Below, piece by piece: positions 17,851-25,181 of a stretch of 51,680 nt of DNA. Positions within the stretch are counted from its first letter, which is position 1. Each line of letters begins with the position of its first letter. This DNA is from an uncultured Saprospiraceae bacterium (GTDB lineage: Bacteria > Bacteroidota > Bacteroidia > Chitinophagales > Saprospiraceae): the NCBI GenBank assembly GCA_937923345.1, contig CAKZVJ010000048.1, positions 1-51,680 of the forward strand. Reading direction: 5' to 3'. The notes under the pieces were generated by a model. The model was not told where the DNA came from. It was given only the letters and a program-made list of their open reading frames with translations, and did not search any database. The translations under genes were made by a program, and so were the position numbers.

Positions 17851-18477
17851 ATGGAAACAACAAAATTATATAGACCAGTAAATAGAGCAGAACTTAATTT
17901 GATTCAAGACTCAGGATGGAAAAAATTTCCACCAAGACTTCCTGACCAACCGATTTTCTATCCAGTTACCAATCAAGAATACGCAAGCCAAATCACGACG
18001 GAATGGAATCTACCTTCTTACAAAAATGGCTTCGTTACAGAATTTGAACTTAGCAATCAATACTTATCAAAATTCAAAGTAGAAAAGGTCGGCCTAGATC
18101 ATCATACAGAATTATGGGTGCCGGCAGAGGAACTTGAAGAATTCAACAGCGAAATCATCAATCAAATCTTTGTTGTCGAAGCGTATCATGCCAACCCGAA
18201 AAACCAATTTATTTTAGTACATAATACTTTTGCGCTAAAAGTAGGAAATGCTATTGCATTTGAATTTATTGATAAGAAATCAAATTTTGAAGTTACAGAC
18301 AATTCAGCAATAGGAGGCTTCCATATTCAAAAGTATCTCGAAATACCACAAAAAGTTAAGGAAAATGGAGATATGGATCTTGATACATTTGTAATTCTAT
18401 TGAAAGAAAAATTTGAAAAGAATCCAATTGAAGTGAATAAGATATACCTTTTGCAATCAAACAAATCCGAGGGTTAA
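17851..18477 (+). CDS. Hypothetical protein with 'ADP-ribosylation/crystallin J1'-named N-terminal domain
   Basis: A 208-aa protein in two parts. Residues 1-115 match a small family often labelled 'ADP-ribosylation/crystallin J1': KLYRPVNRAELNLIQDSG, WKKFPPRLPDQPIFYPVTNQ and HTELWVPAEELEEFN. Stand-alone members end near residue 120-130, whereas here about 90 residues follow (from NQFILVHNTFALKVGNAIAF) that I do not recognise. No signal peptide; probably cytoplasmic. It starts 27 bp after the Vat-like gene on the same strand and may share its transcript. The family label comes from automatic annotation and is no evidence of ADP-ribosylation chemistry. Confidence 0.7.
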   Translation: METTKLYRPVNRAELNLIQDSGWKKFPPRLPDQPIFYPVTNQEYASQITTEWNLPSYKNGFVTEFELSNQYLSKFKVEKVGLDHHTELWVPAEELEEFNSEIINQIFVVEAYHANPKNQFILVHNTFALKVGNAIAFEFIDKKSNFEVTDNSAIGGFHIQKYLEIPQKVKENGDMDLDTFVILLKEKFEKNPIEVNKIYLLQSNKSEG

Positions 18478-18541
18478 CAACCTATTATTCCCTATCTTGT
18501 TTCTTTAAACAAGTTAATTATCAAGAAAATATAGCATCCGC

Positions 18542-19021
18542 ATGTCAAAATGGAATCACCTAGATAAAGATGGAAACCCGCAAATGGTAGATGTGTCCGA
18601 TAAGACGCCTACTACCCGCATCGCAGAAGCCCAGTCAAAAGTGTTACTACCTGCAGAGGTGTATGAGAAGTTACAAGCAGGTTCCTTTATTACCAAAAAA
18701 GGATCCGTGCTGCAGACCGCAATATTGGCGGGCATCATGGCATCGAAGAAAACTTCTGAATTGATTCCACTTTGTCACCCTCTAACATTGAACAAATGCA
18801 ATGTAGACATCACCATGAATGATGCAGAGCATAGCCTCACTATTATATGCACCGTCAAAGTAGATGGCAAAACAGGAGTAGAGATGGAGGCCCTCACAGG
18901 AGCAAGTGTAGCCGCACTCACCATTTACGATATGTGCAAAGCACACTCACATGACATCCTCATCACCGATACTCGACTCATGCAAAAGCGTGGTGGAAAG
19001 TCAGACTTCAACAGAACATAG
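18542..19021 (+). CDS. moaC: Cyclic pyranopterin monophosphate synthase MoaC
   Basis: MoaC converts the MoaA product (3',8-cyclo-GTP) to cyclic pyranopterin monophosphate, the second step of molybdenum cofactor synthesis. The 159-aa length and motifs fit: MVDVSDKTPTTRIAEAQSKV, KKGSVLQTAILAGIMASKKT, ELIPLCHPLTLNKCNVDI and VKVDGKTGVEMEALTGASVA with YDMCKA. It opens a forward-strand trio with the MocA-like gene (6 bp gap) and moeB (overlapping). moaA, its partner, is 5 kb away beyond an interrupting gene. Confidence 0.97.
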   Translation: MSKWNHLDKDGNPQMVDVSDKTPTTRIAEAQSKVLLPAEVYEKLQAGSFITKKGSVLQTAILAGIMASKKTSELIPLCHPLTLNKCNVDITMNDAEHSLTIICTVKVDGKTGVEMEALTGASVAALTIYDMCKAHSHDILITDTRLMQKRGGKSDFNRT

Positions 19022-19026
19022 GCATT

Positions 19027-19620
19027 TTGACAATAGCAGCCATCATATTAGCAGGAGGGTCATCTACAAGGATGACGGGCCAAAAGCAATTGCTTCAATA
19101 TAAAGGAGTCAGCTTTATAGAACGCTTGCATAGCACACTGACGAAATTAGACTTGAACAAAATAGTTTGCGTGACCGGTTTTCTAGACCAAAAACTGAGA
19201 ACCTTGCTCAAAGAAACAGATGTACATTTTTTGCACAATCCCGATCATCTTGACGGAATGCTCTCTACACTGCAAGTCGGACTACGTCATCTCACGGAAA
19301 CAAATCCGGTAGATGCTATTTTGGTATGCCTCACGGATCAGCCATTAATACAAGCCGCGCATTATCAGTCACTTTTAGATACTGCTAGGAATACTGAGCA
19401 AAATATAATCTGCACAGGTTTTGAAGAGATGACCACTCCCCCACTGATATTCAAGTCTGCCTACTTTGAAAAAATTCTAGCCCTACCAGGAACTGCCTCT
19501 GCGAAATCCATCATCAAGAAAAACATGGATGATGTGAAAAAGATACATTGTAAAGAGGCTGCTCAAGATATCGACACCGATCAGGATTATGAACACTTAA
19601 TTTCTGAACATGAGCGATAG
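19027..19620 (+). CDS. MocA/MobA-type molybdenum cofactor nucleotidyltransferase
   Basis: A 197-aa NTP-transferase with the defining N-terminal loop AAIILAGGSSTRMTGQKQLL and LVCLTDQPLI near residue 98. MocA-type proteins attach CMP (MobA attaches GMP) to molybdopterin. The sequence resembles the MocA branch in size and in the QKQLL motif, and an XdhC-family gene lies nearby, so molybdopterin cytosine dinucleotide for Mo-hydroxylases is the better guess. The start is a TTG at 19027; no in-frame ATG precedes the LAGG loop. The end overlaps moeB by 11 bp. Confidence 0.8.
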   Translation: MTIAAIILAGGSSTRMTGQKQLLQYKGVSFIERLHSTLTKLDLNKIVCVTGFLDQKLRTLLKETDVHFLHNPDHLDGMLSTLQVGLRHLTETNPVDAILVCLTDQPLIQAAHYQSLLDTARNTEQNIICTGFEEMTTPPLIFKSAYFEKILALPGTASAKSIIKKNMDDVKKIHCKEAAQDIDTDQDYEHLISEHER

Positions 19621-20668
19621 ATATTCTAGACACGAACTATTGTCTGAGATAGGCACCGCTGGGCAAGACAAATTGAATGCCGCTTCAGTAGCTATAGTGG
19701 GTTGTGGTGGATTGGGAAATATTGCTGCCGCATACTTGGCAGGAGCTGGAGTAGGTAGCATAATTTTGATAGACGACGACACACCAGACATCAGCAATGT
19801 ACATCGACAGATATTTTATACAGGAGCCGAATCAAAGCGCAAAGCGGAAGTGCTATGCGAAAAACTCAAGTCTCTAAACCCTGAGGTGAAGTACATTACC
19901 CATGCTGCACGCTTAGACAAATCCAATATAGCCCAATTTTTAGAAGATGCAGACCTAGTGCTAGAATGCACCGATGATCAAGTATGCAAATATCTAGTCA
20001 ATGATTTTTGTGCGATTGAAAATATACCATTGGTATACGGTGCCATTTACAAATTTGAAGGTTATGTTTCTGTTTTCAAAAATCAGACAGACAAGGACGT
20101 ACATCTTAGAGACATCTTTCCACAGCCAGATCTCAAAATTCCTACTTGCTCTGAAGTAGGTGTCTTAGGTACCGTAGCAGGCTTCATCGGACTGCTCCAG
20201 GCAAATGAGGCACTCAAATATATTTTACAAATCGGAGAGAACCTAGTTGGCCAACTGCTTACTTACGACATGCTATCCAATCGACAGATGAACCTCAAGA
20301 TTAAAAAAGCATGGACGCAGGATATGGAAGACCTTTTCGACTCCACTGCGTACACCCCACAAGACTGCCTGGTCGTTCCCGAAAAAACAATCGCAGAATT
20401 GATGGATAATCGAGATAACTATCAGCTGGTCTCAGTCATGATCAAAGAGCAACATCAAGCTATAGATGAAGACACTCTATATATAGATCCCAATGATTTG
20501 GATGGCTTGAAGAAAATCGCAAAACAAAAAGAAACCATAGTGTACTGCAGAAGTGGCCGTGTGTCTCGATCGATGATTTCAAAAATAATCAGCGAGCATC
20601 CGTCTGCAAAAATCTACAACCTAGTAGATGGTCTGAAAGGGTATCAGAAATTTAAGGCCTTGAGTTGA
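19610..20668 (+). CDS. moeB: MoeB/ThiF-type adenylyltransferase with C-terminal rhodanese domain
   Basis: A 352-aa E1-like enzyme that adenylates the C-terminal Gly-Gly of MoaD so sulfur can be transferred. Residues 1-230: RYSRHELLSEIGTAGQDKL, nucleotide loop VAIVGCGGLGN (about 29-39), and PTCSEVGVLGTVAGFIG, holding the conserved Cys. Residues about 270-352 are a rhodanese-like domain with the active loop VYCRSGRVSRS, as in fused MOCS3-type proteins. The usual zinc CxxC before FPxP is absent (DVHLRDIFPQPD), which I recall as common in Bacteroidota. It overlaps the MocA-like gene by 11 bp, and its 3' end overlaps the convergent moaE by 17 bp. Confidence 0.9.
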   Translation: MSDRYSRHELLSEIGTAGQDKLNAASVAIVGCGGLGNIAAAYLAGAGVGSIILIDDDTPDISNVHRQIFYTGAESKRKAEVLCEKLKSLNPEVKYITHAARLDKSNIAQFLEDADLVLECTDDQVCKYLVNDFCAIENIPLVYGAIYKFEGYVSVFKNQTDKDVHLRDIFPQPDLKIPTCSEVGVLGTVAGFIGLLQANEALKYILQIGENLVGQLLTYDMLSNRQMNLKIKKAWTQDMEDLFDSTAYTPQDCLVVPEKTIAELMDNRDNYQLVSVMIKEQHQAIDEDTLYIDPNDLDGLKKIAKQKETIVYCRSGRVSRSMISKIISEHPSAKIYNLVDGLKGYQKFKALS

Positions 20669-21080
20669 CCCAGTAGCTGCCGTCGATGAGGTGCTCTTTC
20701 TTCCAGATGGGCACATCTTTTTTCAGTTGATCTATAATAAATTCACAAGCTTGAAAAGATGCTTTTCTGTGCTTACAAGCGACGGCAATGATGACTGCTA
20801 TCTCAGTGGCTTTCACGATGCCTACTCGATGATGAATGCTTACCTTCTTTACCTCAAACTGCTCTATAGCGGAATCCGCAATCTTGCGTAACTCAGAAAT
20901 AGCCATAGGCTCATAGCATTCAAAATCTAAATGTGTAATCTCTTCGTCTTTATTCCATCTTCTAACTGTACCAATGAATACATTGATCCCACCACAAGAC
21001 TCATCTAAGATGAAGTCATAATTATTAGAGACTTCTAAGGGCTCCGCCAAAATCTGTATATCGATGATATTATCCGCCAC
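20652..21080 (-). CDS. moaE: Molybdopterin synthase catalytic subunit MoaE
   Basis: MoaE inserts two sulfurs from MoaD thiocarboxylates into cyclic pyranopterin monophosphate to give molybdopterin. The 142-aa length is typical. Motifs: GGINVFIGTVRRWNKDEEI, LDFECYEPMAISELRKI, VSIHHRVGIVKATEIAVIIA and the C-terminal catalytic-lysine segment DVPIWKKEHLIDGSYWV. It overlaps moaD by 11 bp, so the two subunits are translationally coupled. Its 3' end overlaps moeB on the opposite strand. Confidence 0.97.
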   Translation of the reverse strand: MADNIIDIQILAEPLEVSNNYDFILDESCGGINVFIGTVRRWNKDEEITHLDFECYEPMAISELRKIADSAIEQFEVKKVSIHHRVGIVKATEIAVIIAVACKHRKASFQACEFIIDQLKKDVPIWKKEHLIDGSYWVNSRP

Positions 21081-21306
21081 TGACAGGAGGTATTATAGCG
21101 ATTTCTTCTGACCCATTTAGCACCTGTTCCTCATCAGCAAACTCTTGATTGACTGCAATGCGAAATTCAAAATAATCCTTGAAGGCAGGAAACTGCGAAA
21201 GCAAATGCGCTTTTAATTCTGCCACCGTCTGAATAACGCCACTCTCTACCTGTAGAGAAGACGTCTTCGTTATTTCTTTAGCGATTCCAAAGCAAAGTAC
21301 TTCCAT
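21070..21306 (-). CDS. moaD: Molybdopterin synthase sulfur carrier subunit MoaD
   Basis: A 78-aa ubiquitin-fold sulfur carrier. It starts MEVLCFGIAKEITKTSSLQV and ends PPVSGG, the exposed Gly-Gly that is adenylated by MoeB and thiocarboxylated. The family core FRIAVNQEFAD...EEIAIIPP is present. Lies 4 bp downstream of the anion exporter gene and overlaps moaE, in a three-gene reverse-strand operon. Confidence 0.95.
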   Translation of the reverse strand: MEVLCFGIAKEITKTSSLQVESGVIQTVAELKAHLLSQFPAFKDYFEFRIAVNQEFADEEQVLNGSEEIAIIPPVSGG

Positions 21307-21310
21307 AAAT

Positions 21311-22063
21311 CTAAAGTGTAAAATATTTTACCAATAACCTAATCCCAACTAGGAAAATAACACCCGCCGTTATCTTTTTTACAATTGCCTGCGAAAAGCG
21401 AAAAATTGTAGTGCGCACACCTAACTGCCCACCAACGATCACACTCAATACTAAAGGGATGATAATCTCTGGCTTCACTGCAAAACCATTTGTAATCACC
21501 TGACCGGTCAATCCTGCAATAGAATTACATAATATAAAGAAGGCAGAAGTACTGGCTATCACTTTGGCTGTATCCCAGCGCGTCAGGTGCAAAAATGGAG
21601 ATAAGAAAATTCCCCCGCCTATACCTACCAGTCCAGAAAACAAACCTATGCCTCCGCCTACAAAGGCATTGAAATACCTTGGCAACTTTTTCGTTTCTTC
21701 CCTTCGATCTACAAACATAATAATAGAAGCGATCAACAATGCCACTGCCAACAATAAAAAGAAAGTCGCCTGAGACAAGAGATACCGCCCACCTAGATAA
21801 GCAAAGGGTACACTCAAGAGCACCATCGGCAACACCTTCCGCCACTCCACCATCTTATGCTTATGGAATAAAAAAACAGAAGCGCAGACTACCGTAATAT
21901 TACAAATGAGCGCCAACATCCTGATTTCGACAAAATCAAACATGGGATATAAACTCAGAATAGCCAAGTAACTCGACCCACCTCCAAAACCAGCAGAAGA
22001 GTAGATCGCTGCGATCAGAAAAAAAAGGATGCTGAGTAGTATTATCTCATTCATGGACGACAT
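21311..22063 (-). CDS. TSUP (TauE/SafE) family anion permease
   Basis: A 250-aa inner-membrane protein with seven to eight hydrophobic segments and the two TSUP half-repeats. The first carries AAIYSSAGFGGGSSYLAIL (about residues 18-36) and the second GLFSGLVGIGGGIFLSPFL (about 140-158), the glycine-rich signatures of the TauE/SafE (DUF81) family. These permeases move sulfite, sulfoacetate or other anions, usually outward. It leads the exporter-moaD-moaE operon, so a link to sulfur or oxyanion handling around Moco enzymes is plausible but unproved. MSSMNE could begin at either Met. Confidence 0.9.
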   Translation of the reverse strand: MSSMNEIILLSILFFLIAAIYSSAGFGGGSSYLAILSLYPMFDFVEIRMLALICNITVVCASVFLFHKHKMVEWRKVLPMVLLSVPFAYLGGRYLLSQATFFLLLAVALLIASIIMFVDRREETKKLPRYFNAFVGGGIGLFSGLVGIGGGIFLSPFLHLTRWDTAKVIASTSAFFILCNSIAGLTGQVITNGFAVKPEIIIPLVLSVIVGGQLGVRTTIFRFSQAIVKKITAGVIFLVGIRLLVKYFTL

Positions 22064-22154
22064 TATGTAGAAATTCTTCAGCCTTAAATGCTAAATTTTA
22101 ACTTGCTGACATCTAACTTGGAGATAGAGCTTAATTAACTGCTTCTTAGTCATT

Positions 22155-23939
22155 CTACTTATTAAATATCTCAACAGGATTTTTCAATTTAAAAATATCT
22201 TTGAGTAAAAATCCTTCCTTTTTATTACTTTCAAAGAGAAGCCTTTCAAGAATAAAAAAGTCATCTATATTTATTTGCCTATCCGAATTTATATCAATTG
22301 GTGAGTTTGCCAAATATTCAATAACACTTATTATCACAAAAGTCAGGTAATATCTTATGTGAGAACTAATACGAGAAATATTTGGCTTGAGAGCAGCTTC
22401 ATGTATTATCTCATTGCGAATTCTGTAAATCCTTGATAAATTCCATTCTAAATCTTTCCTATGACTATTAATTTTTTGAATTCTTCTTTCTGTTTGAAAA
22501 AGTGTTCTTTTTAATTGATACGCTCTAAAGGACAAAATTGGTCTCGATGTTATATAAGTATCTTTTATAAAATCATAATTAGACTCCACATTCAAATATT
22601 GTGAATAGTCATGATTGAAAAAATTCAAATCCTCATTAATTTTCAAACGTTTAATATCTTCATGGAATTCTCTTATGTTTCTTTTGTAATATATAAGTTG
22701 ATGGCTATTTGGGAAATTTTCTATTAGTCTCGAAAACGACGATATATCTTTTATTGAAGTCGAAAAAATAAATTCTAATCCTATCCAATAATTAAGAAAC
22801 TTTTGTTCCAACTCAGTTGAATCATTACCTAATCTTAGATATCTTATAGAAGATTTTACCTTTTGCTTAGTATCATTTGATACAAGAGTATTTTGTAAAA
22901 TAACACTCAATTTTCTTTGCAAATTTTCATATAAGTTCTGACTGCTAATGTAAGAGCCCAGTACTCTGTAATTTACAGGACTAGATTTAGCTCTTTCAGG
23001 CTTATTTGCACCTATTACTAATGCCTCTTTGTATACCCTAATATTAGGTTGATTATAACCCAAGAATATTCTATCTAATATATCTGATAATTTTTCTTTA
23101 GCCTTCTCAACAACTGTATAGTAATCCTTACTTTTTACCCGAATTAGAAGATGTCGTGAGAAATTTTTAGAAATTTCCATAAATTTTAATCCTCGAGCAT
23201 TTGTCTTAGTGACCATCTCAAATATCACATCTTGGTCATAATCGACTTTATCGTCCTTAACTACTACTAATTGGCTTCTTAAGTCTTCTTTGGGAATTAT
23301 TAATTTAAAGACTATATTAAATTCCTCCTCTTTTCTATCCTTCAACTTTGAAAATATTCTAAAACATTTATCAAATGTATTCTGCGAAGTATTCTTAGCA
23401 AAGAGTGAAAAAATTGAGTTATTTAAATAAGTTTTAGAGTAACCAATACTTAACAATTCTGTAATAAGTGAGCCTATTAATCTTTCTAATTTTATTAATT
23501 CGTGTATCTGGAATTTTGAATTTTGATTACAACATTCTATTTCTTCCTTCGTTTTTTCAAAAATTGAATTTATATAGTTTAAATTTTCACTTAACAACAT
23601 TTGGGTAGCAGCAGCCAGATTTTGATAATGATTTTCTTTTACTGTTTTTAGAAGGTCTTGGTAATACTCTTTATTGATCGAAATAAATGCAATCTCATTT
23701 TCGTTTTTCAACAAAAGAGATGTTTCATCAATTACAAGTTTAACAGTATCAAATTTTTTTAACTTATTTTTGCCCCAATCAATTAAGACTTGGTGCAATT
23801 CTTGGAGAATTGTTCTTGGATTATGTAATCTAGCTCTATATGTGTCAATAGTTTTGCTATTAACAAGCTCTAATGTCCTTTCAATAAAGAATTTTTGAGC
23901 TACTGTAAGTCTATTTGGAAGTTCTTTTAATGAAATCAT
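22155..23939 (-). CDS. Large AT-rich HEPN (ApeA-like) domain protein, candidate RNase/defence gene
   Basis: A 594-aa cytoplasmic protein of unknown function. Near residue 385, LNYWIGLEFIFSTS resembles the first helix of ApeA-like HEPN domains (usually an IALE-x-LF pattern), and near 515 RIRNEIIHEA contains the HEPN nuclease motif R-N-x3-H. The C-terminal helices (SSHIRYYLTFVIISVIEYLA) fit the end of that fold. The N-terminal 380 residues are helical and charged and I do not recognise them. Hand counts on single lines give about 22-28% GC, against 35-45% in the Moco genes either side, suggesting transfer. It separates moaDE from moaA and stands alone. HEPN proteins of this kind are often RNases in phage defence or toxin systems; here that is inference. 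Confidence 0.7.
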   Translation of the reverse strand: MISLKELPNRLTVAQKFFIERTLELVNSKTIDTYRARLHNPRTILQELHQVLIDWGKNKLKKFDTVKLVIDETSLLLKNENEIAFISINKEYYQDLLKTVKENHYQNLAAATQMLLSENLNYINSIFEKTKEEIECCNQNSKFQIHELIKLERLIGSLITELLSIGYSKTYLNNSIFSLFAKNTSQNTFDKCFRIFSKLKDRKEEEFNIVFKLIIPKEDLRSQLVVVKDDKVDYDQDVIFEMVTKTNARGLKFMEISKNFSRHLLIRVKSKDYYTVVEKAKEKLSDILDRIFLGYNQPNIRVYKEALVIGANKPERAKSSPVNYRVLGSYISSQNLYENLQRKLSVILQNTLVSNDTKQKVKSSIRYLRLGNDSTELEQKFLNYWIGLEFIFSTSIKDISSFSRLIENFPNSHQLIYYKRNIREFHEDIKRLKINEDLNFFNHDYSQYLNVESNYDFIKDTYITSRPILSFRAYQLKRTLFQTERRIQKINSHRKDLEWNLSRIYRIRNEIIHEAALKPNISRISSHIRYYLTFVIISVIEYLANSPIDINSDRQINIDDFFILERLLFESNKKEGFLLKDIFKLKNPVEIFNK

Positions 23940-23968
23940 TGATTAATTGAAACTATATTGTACTTTTG
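23939..23968 (+). promoter_or_regulatory. Bacteroidota-type promoter of the RNA unit before moaA
   Basis: TTG (23939-23941), 19-nt spacer, then an exact TAnnTTTG box TACTTTTG (23961-23968). Transcription would start near 23975 and run into the hairpin and terminator ahead of moaA. The -33 box overlaps the start of the divergent HEPN gene. Confidence 0.6.
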
Positions 23969-23974
23969 AAGTCT

Positions 23975-24113
23975 AATATAGCAATAAAAAGACTAATACT
24001 GCTTAAAGATAATGAAAGGGAAGACAATATGATATGTCGAGGATTTATCCCACATAACATAAGTTCTTCCCTAAGAAATTAAGATCTAAATCATCGTATT
24101 TAGGTCTTTTTTT
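23975..24113 (+). ncRNA. Candidate structured leader or small RNA upstream of moaA
   Basis: Between a consensus promoter and an intrinsic terminator lies a long hairpin, 24017-24072. It has an 8-bp outer stem AGGGAAGA/TCTTCCCT, a symmetric 3x3 internal loop, a 10-nt stem with one A-A mismatch (24028-24037 with 24052-24061) and a GGA/TCC tip. The terminator follows after 8 nt. Either it is a free small RNA of about 140 nt, or a regulatory leader whose terminator can be bypassed into moaA-moeA. It does not look like the known Moco RNA motif, which is larger and multi-branched. The 5' end is inferred from the promoter. Confidence 0.5.
24081..24113 (+). terminator. Rho-independent terminator upstream of moaA
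   Basis: An 11-bp stem AAGATCTAAAT/ATTTAGGTCTT (24081-24091 with 24098-24108; one T-G wobble), 6-nt loop CATCGT, then a T run to 24113. It lies 76 nt before the moaA start, with no forward-strand gene upstream to terminate. Confidence 0.8.
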
Positions 24114-24188
24114 ATTTATAGACCCCATTTTGTAATTGAATTGTTATTTTGGTAACAAACGTATTTTAAAATATTAAGAAAACAACTA

Positions 24189-25181
24189 TTGTTACAGGAT
24201 TCGCATCATAGAACTATTAATTATCTGCGCATCGCAGTGACAGACAAATGCAATTTGCGCTGCCAATACTGCATGCCTGCAGAAGGAATAAAATATGTAG
24301 CTCACAATGAACTGCTTACCTATGAAGAAATTTTAAGGATTGTTTCAGTAGTTGCATCGCAAGGGGTAGAGAAAATTAGAATCACAGGAGGCGAACCTTT
24401 CTTGAGAAAAGAAATGCCTTACTTGATAAAAGAGATCAGCAAGATCAATGGCATTAACAAACTCGCCATTACTACCAATGCCACCCTTTGCAAAGACTAT
24501 ATTGACGATCTTATTCCTGTAGGACTCACGGATTGGAACATCAGTATAGACAGTCTCGATAGAGAAAGATTTCACAGTATCACTAGGAGAGATAATTATG
24601 ATACGGTCATAGACTGTATCCATCATTTACTCCAAAGACCGGAAGCAAAGCTAAAGCTCAACACGGTGGTCATGAAAGAGCATAATATAGAGGACATCAT
24701 CCCACTTGTCGAAATGACGCGTGAGCACAAGATGAATGTCCGATTTATAGAGGAGATGCCCTTCAACGGATCTGGCAACGAGCAGGCATCCTTGGAGTGG
24801 AATCACAAAAAAATATTGAGCCACGTACAAACGGCGCACCCCAATATCAACAAACTAAAAGACCCTAAGAACAGTACTAGCTTCAACTACCAAGTACAAG
24901 GCTTTGCAGGAAGCTTTGGGATTATCCCAGCATTTACGAGATCATTTTGTGGGACTTGCAATAGGCTCCGACTCACTCCTACTGGTACCATCAAGACATG
25001 CCTATACGATAAAGGCATCTTCAATATCAAGAACATGATTCGCTCGGGTGCCACAGATGCAGAACTCGTCCTTGCCATCAAGGAAGCGATTCGTTTCAAA
25101 GCAAAAGATGGTTTCGAAGCAGACCGCATCAGACGAGGCAGCAATTCGAACTTAAGCTCAATGGCACAAATAGGAGGATGA
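24189..25181 (+). CDS. moaA: GTP 3',8-cyclase MoaA (radical SAM)
   Basis: MoaA turns GTP into 3',8-cyclo-GTP by radical SAM chemistry, the first step of Moco synthesis. The radical SAM cluster motif CNLRCQYCMP (CxxxCxxC) lies near residue 19. The second 4Fe-4S cluster is FCGTCNRLRLTPTGTIKTCL (about 250-270), and the essential C-terminal Gly-Gly is present (SMAQIGG). The 330-aa length is normal. The start is a TTG at 24189, giving the family opening ML-x-D...R-x-INYLRI. Its end overlaps moeA by 4 bp. A terminator-bearing RNA unit lies just upstream. Confidence 0.97.
   Translation: MLQDSHHRTINYLRIAVTDKCNLRCQYCMPAEGIKYVAHNELLTYEEILRIVSVVASQGVEKIRITGGEPFLRKEMPYLIKEISKINGINKLAITTNATLCKDYIDDLIPVGLTDWNISIDSLDRERFHSITRRDNYDTVIDCIHHLLQRPEAKLKLNTVVMKEHNIEDIIPLVEMTREHKMNVRFIEEMPFNGSGNEQASLEWNHKKILSHVQTAHPNINKLKDPKNSTSFNYQVQGFAGSFGIIPAFTRSFCGTCNRLRLTPTGTIKTCLYDKGIFNIKNMIRSGATDAELVLAIKEAIRFKAKDGFEADRIRRGSNSNLSSMAQIGG

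Noticed and set aside
23975-24188. Known molybdenum cofactor riboswitch in front of moaA
   Set aside because: The element is a single elongated hairpin plus terminator and lacks the larger multi-branched fold of the Moco RNA motif as I know it.
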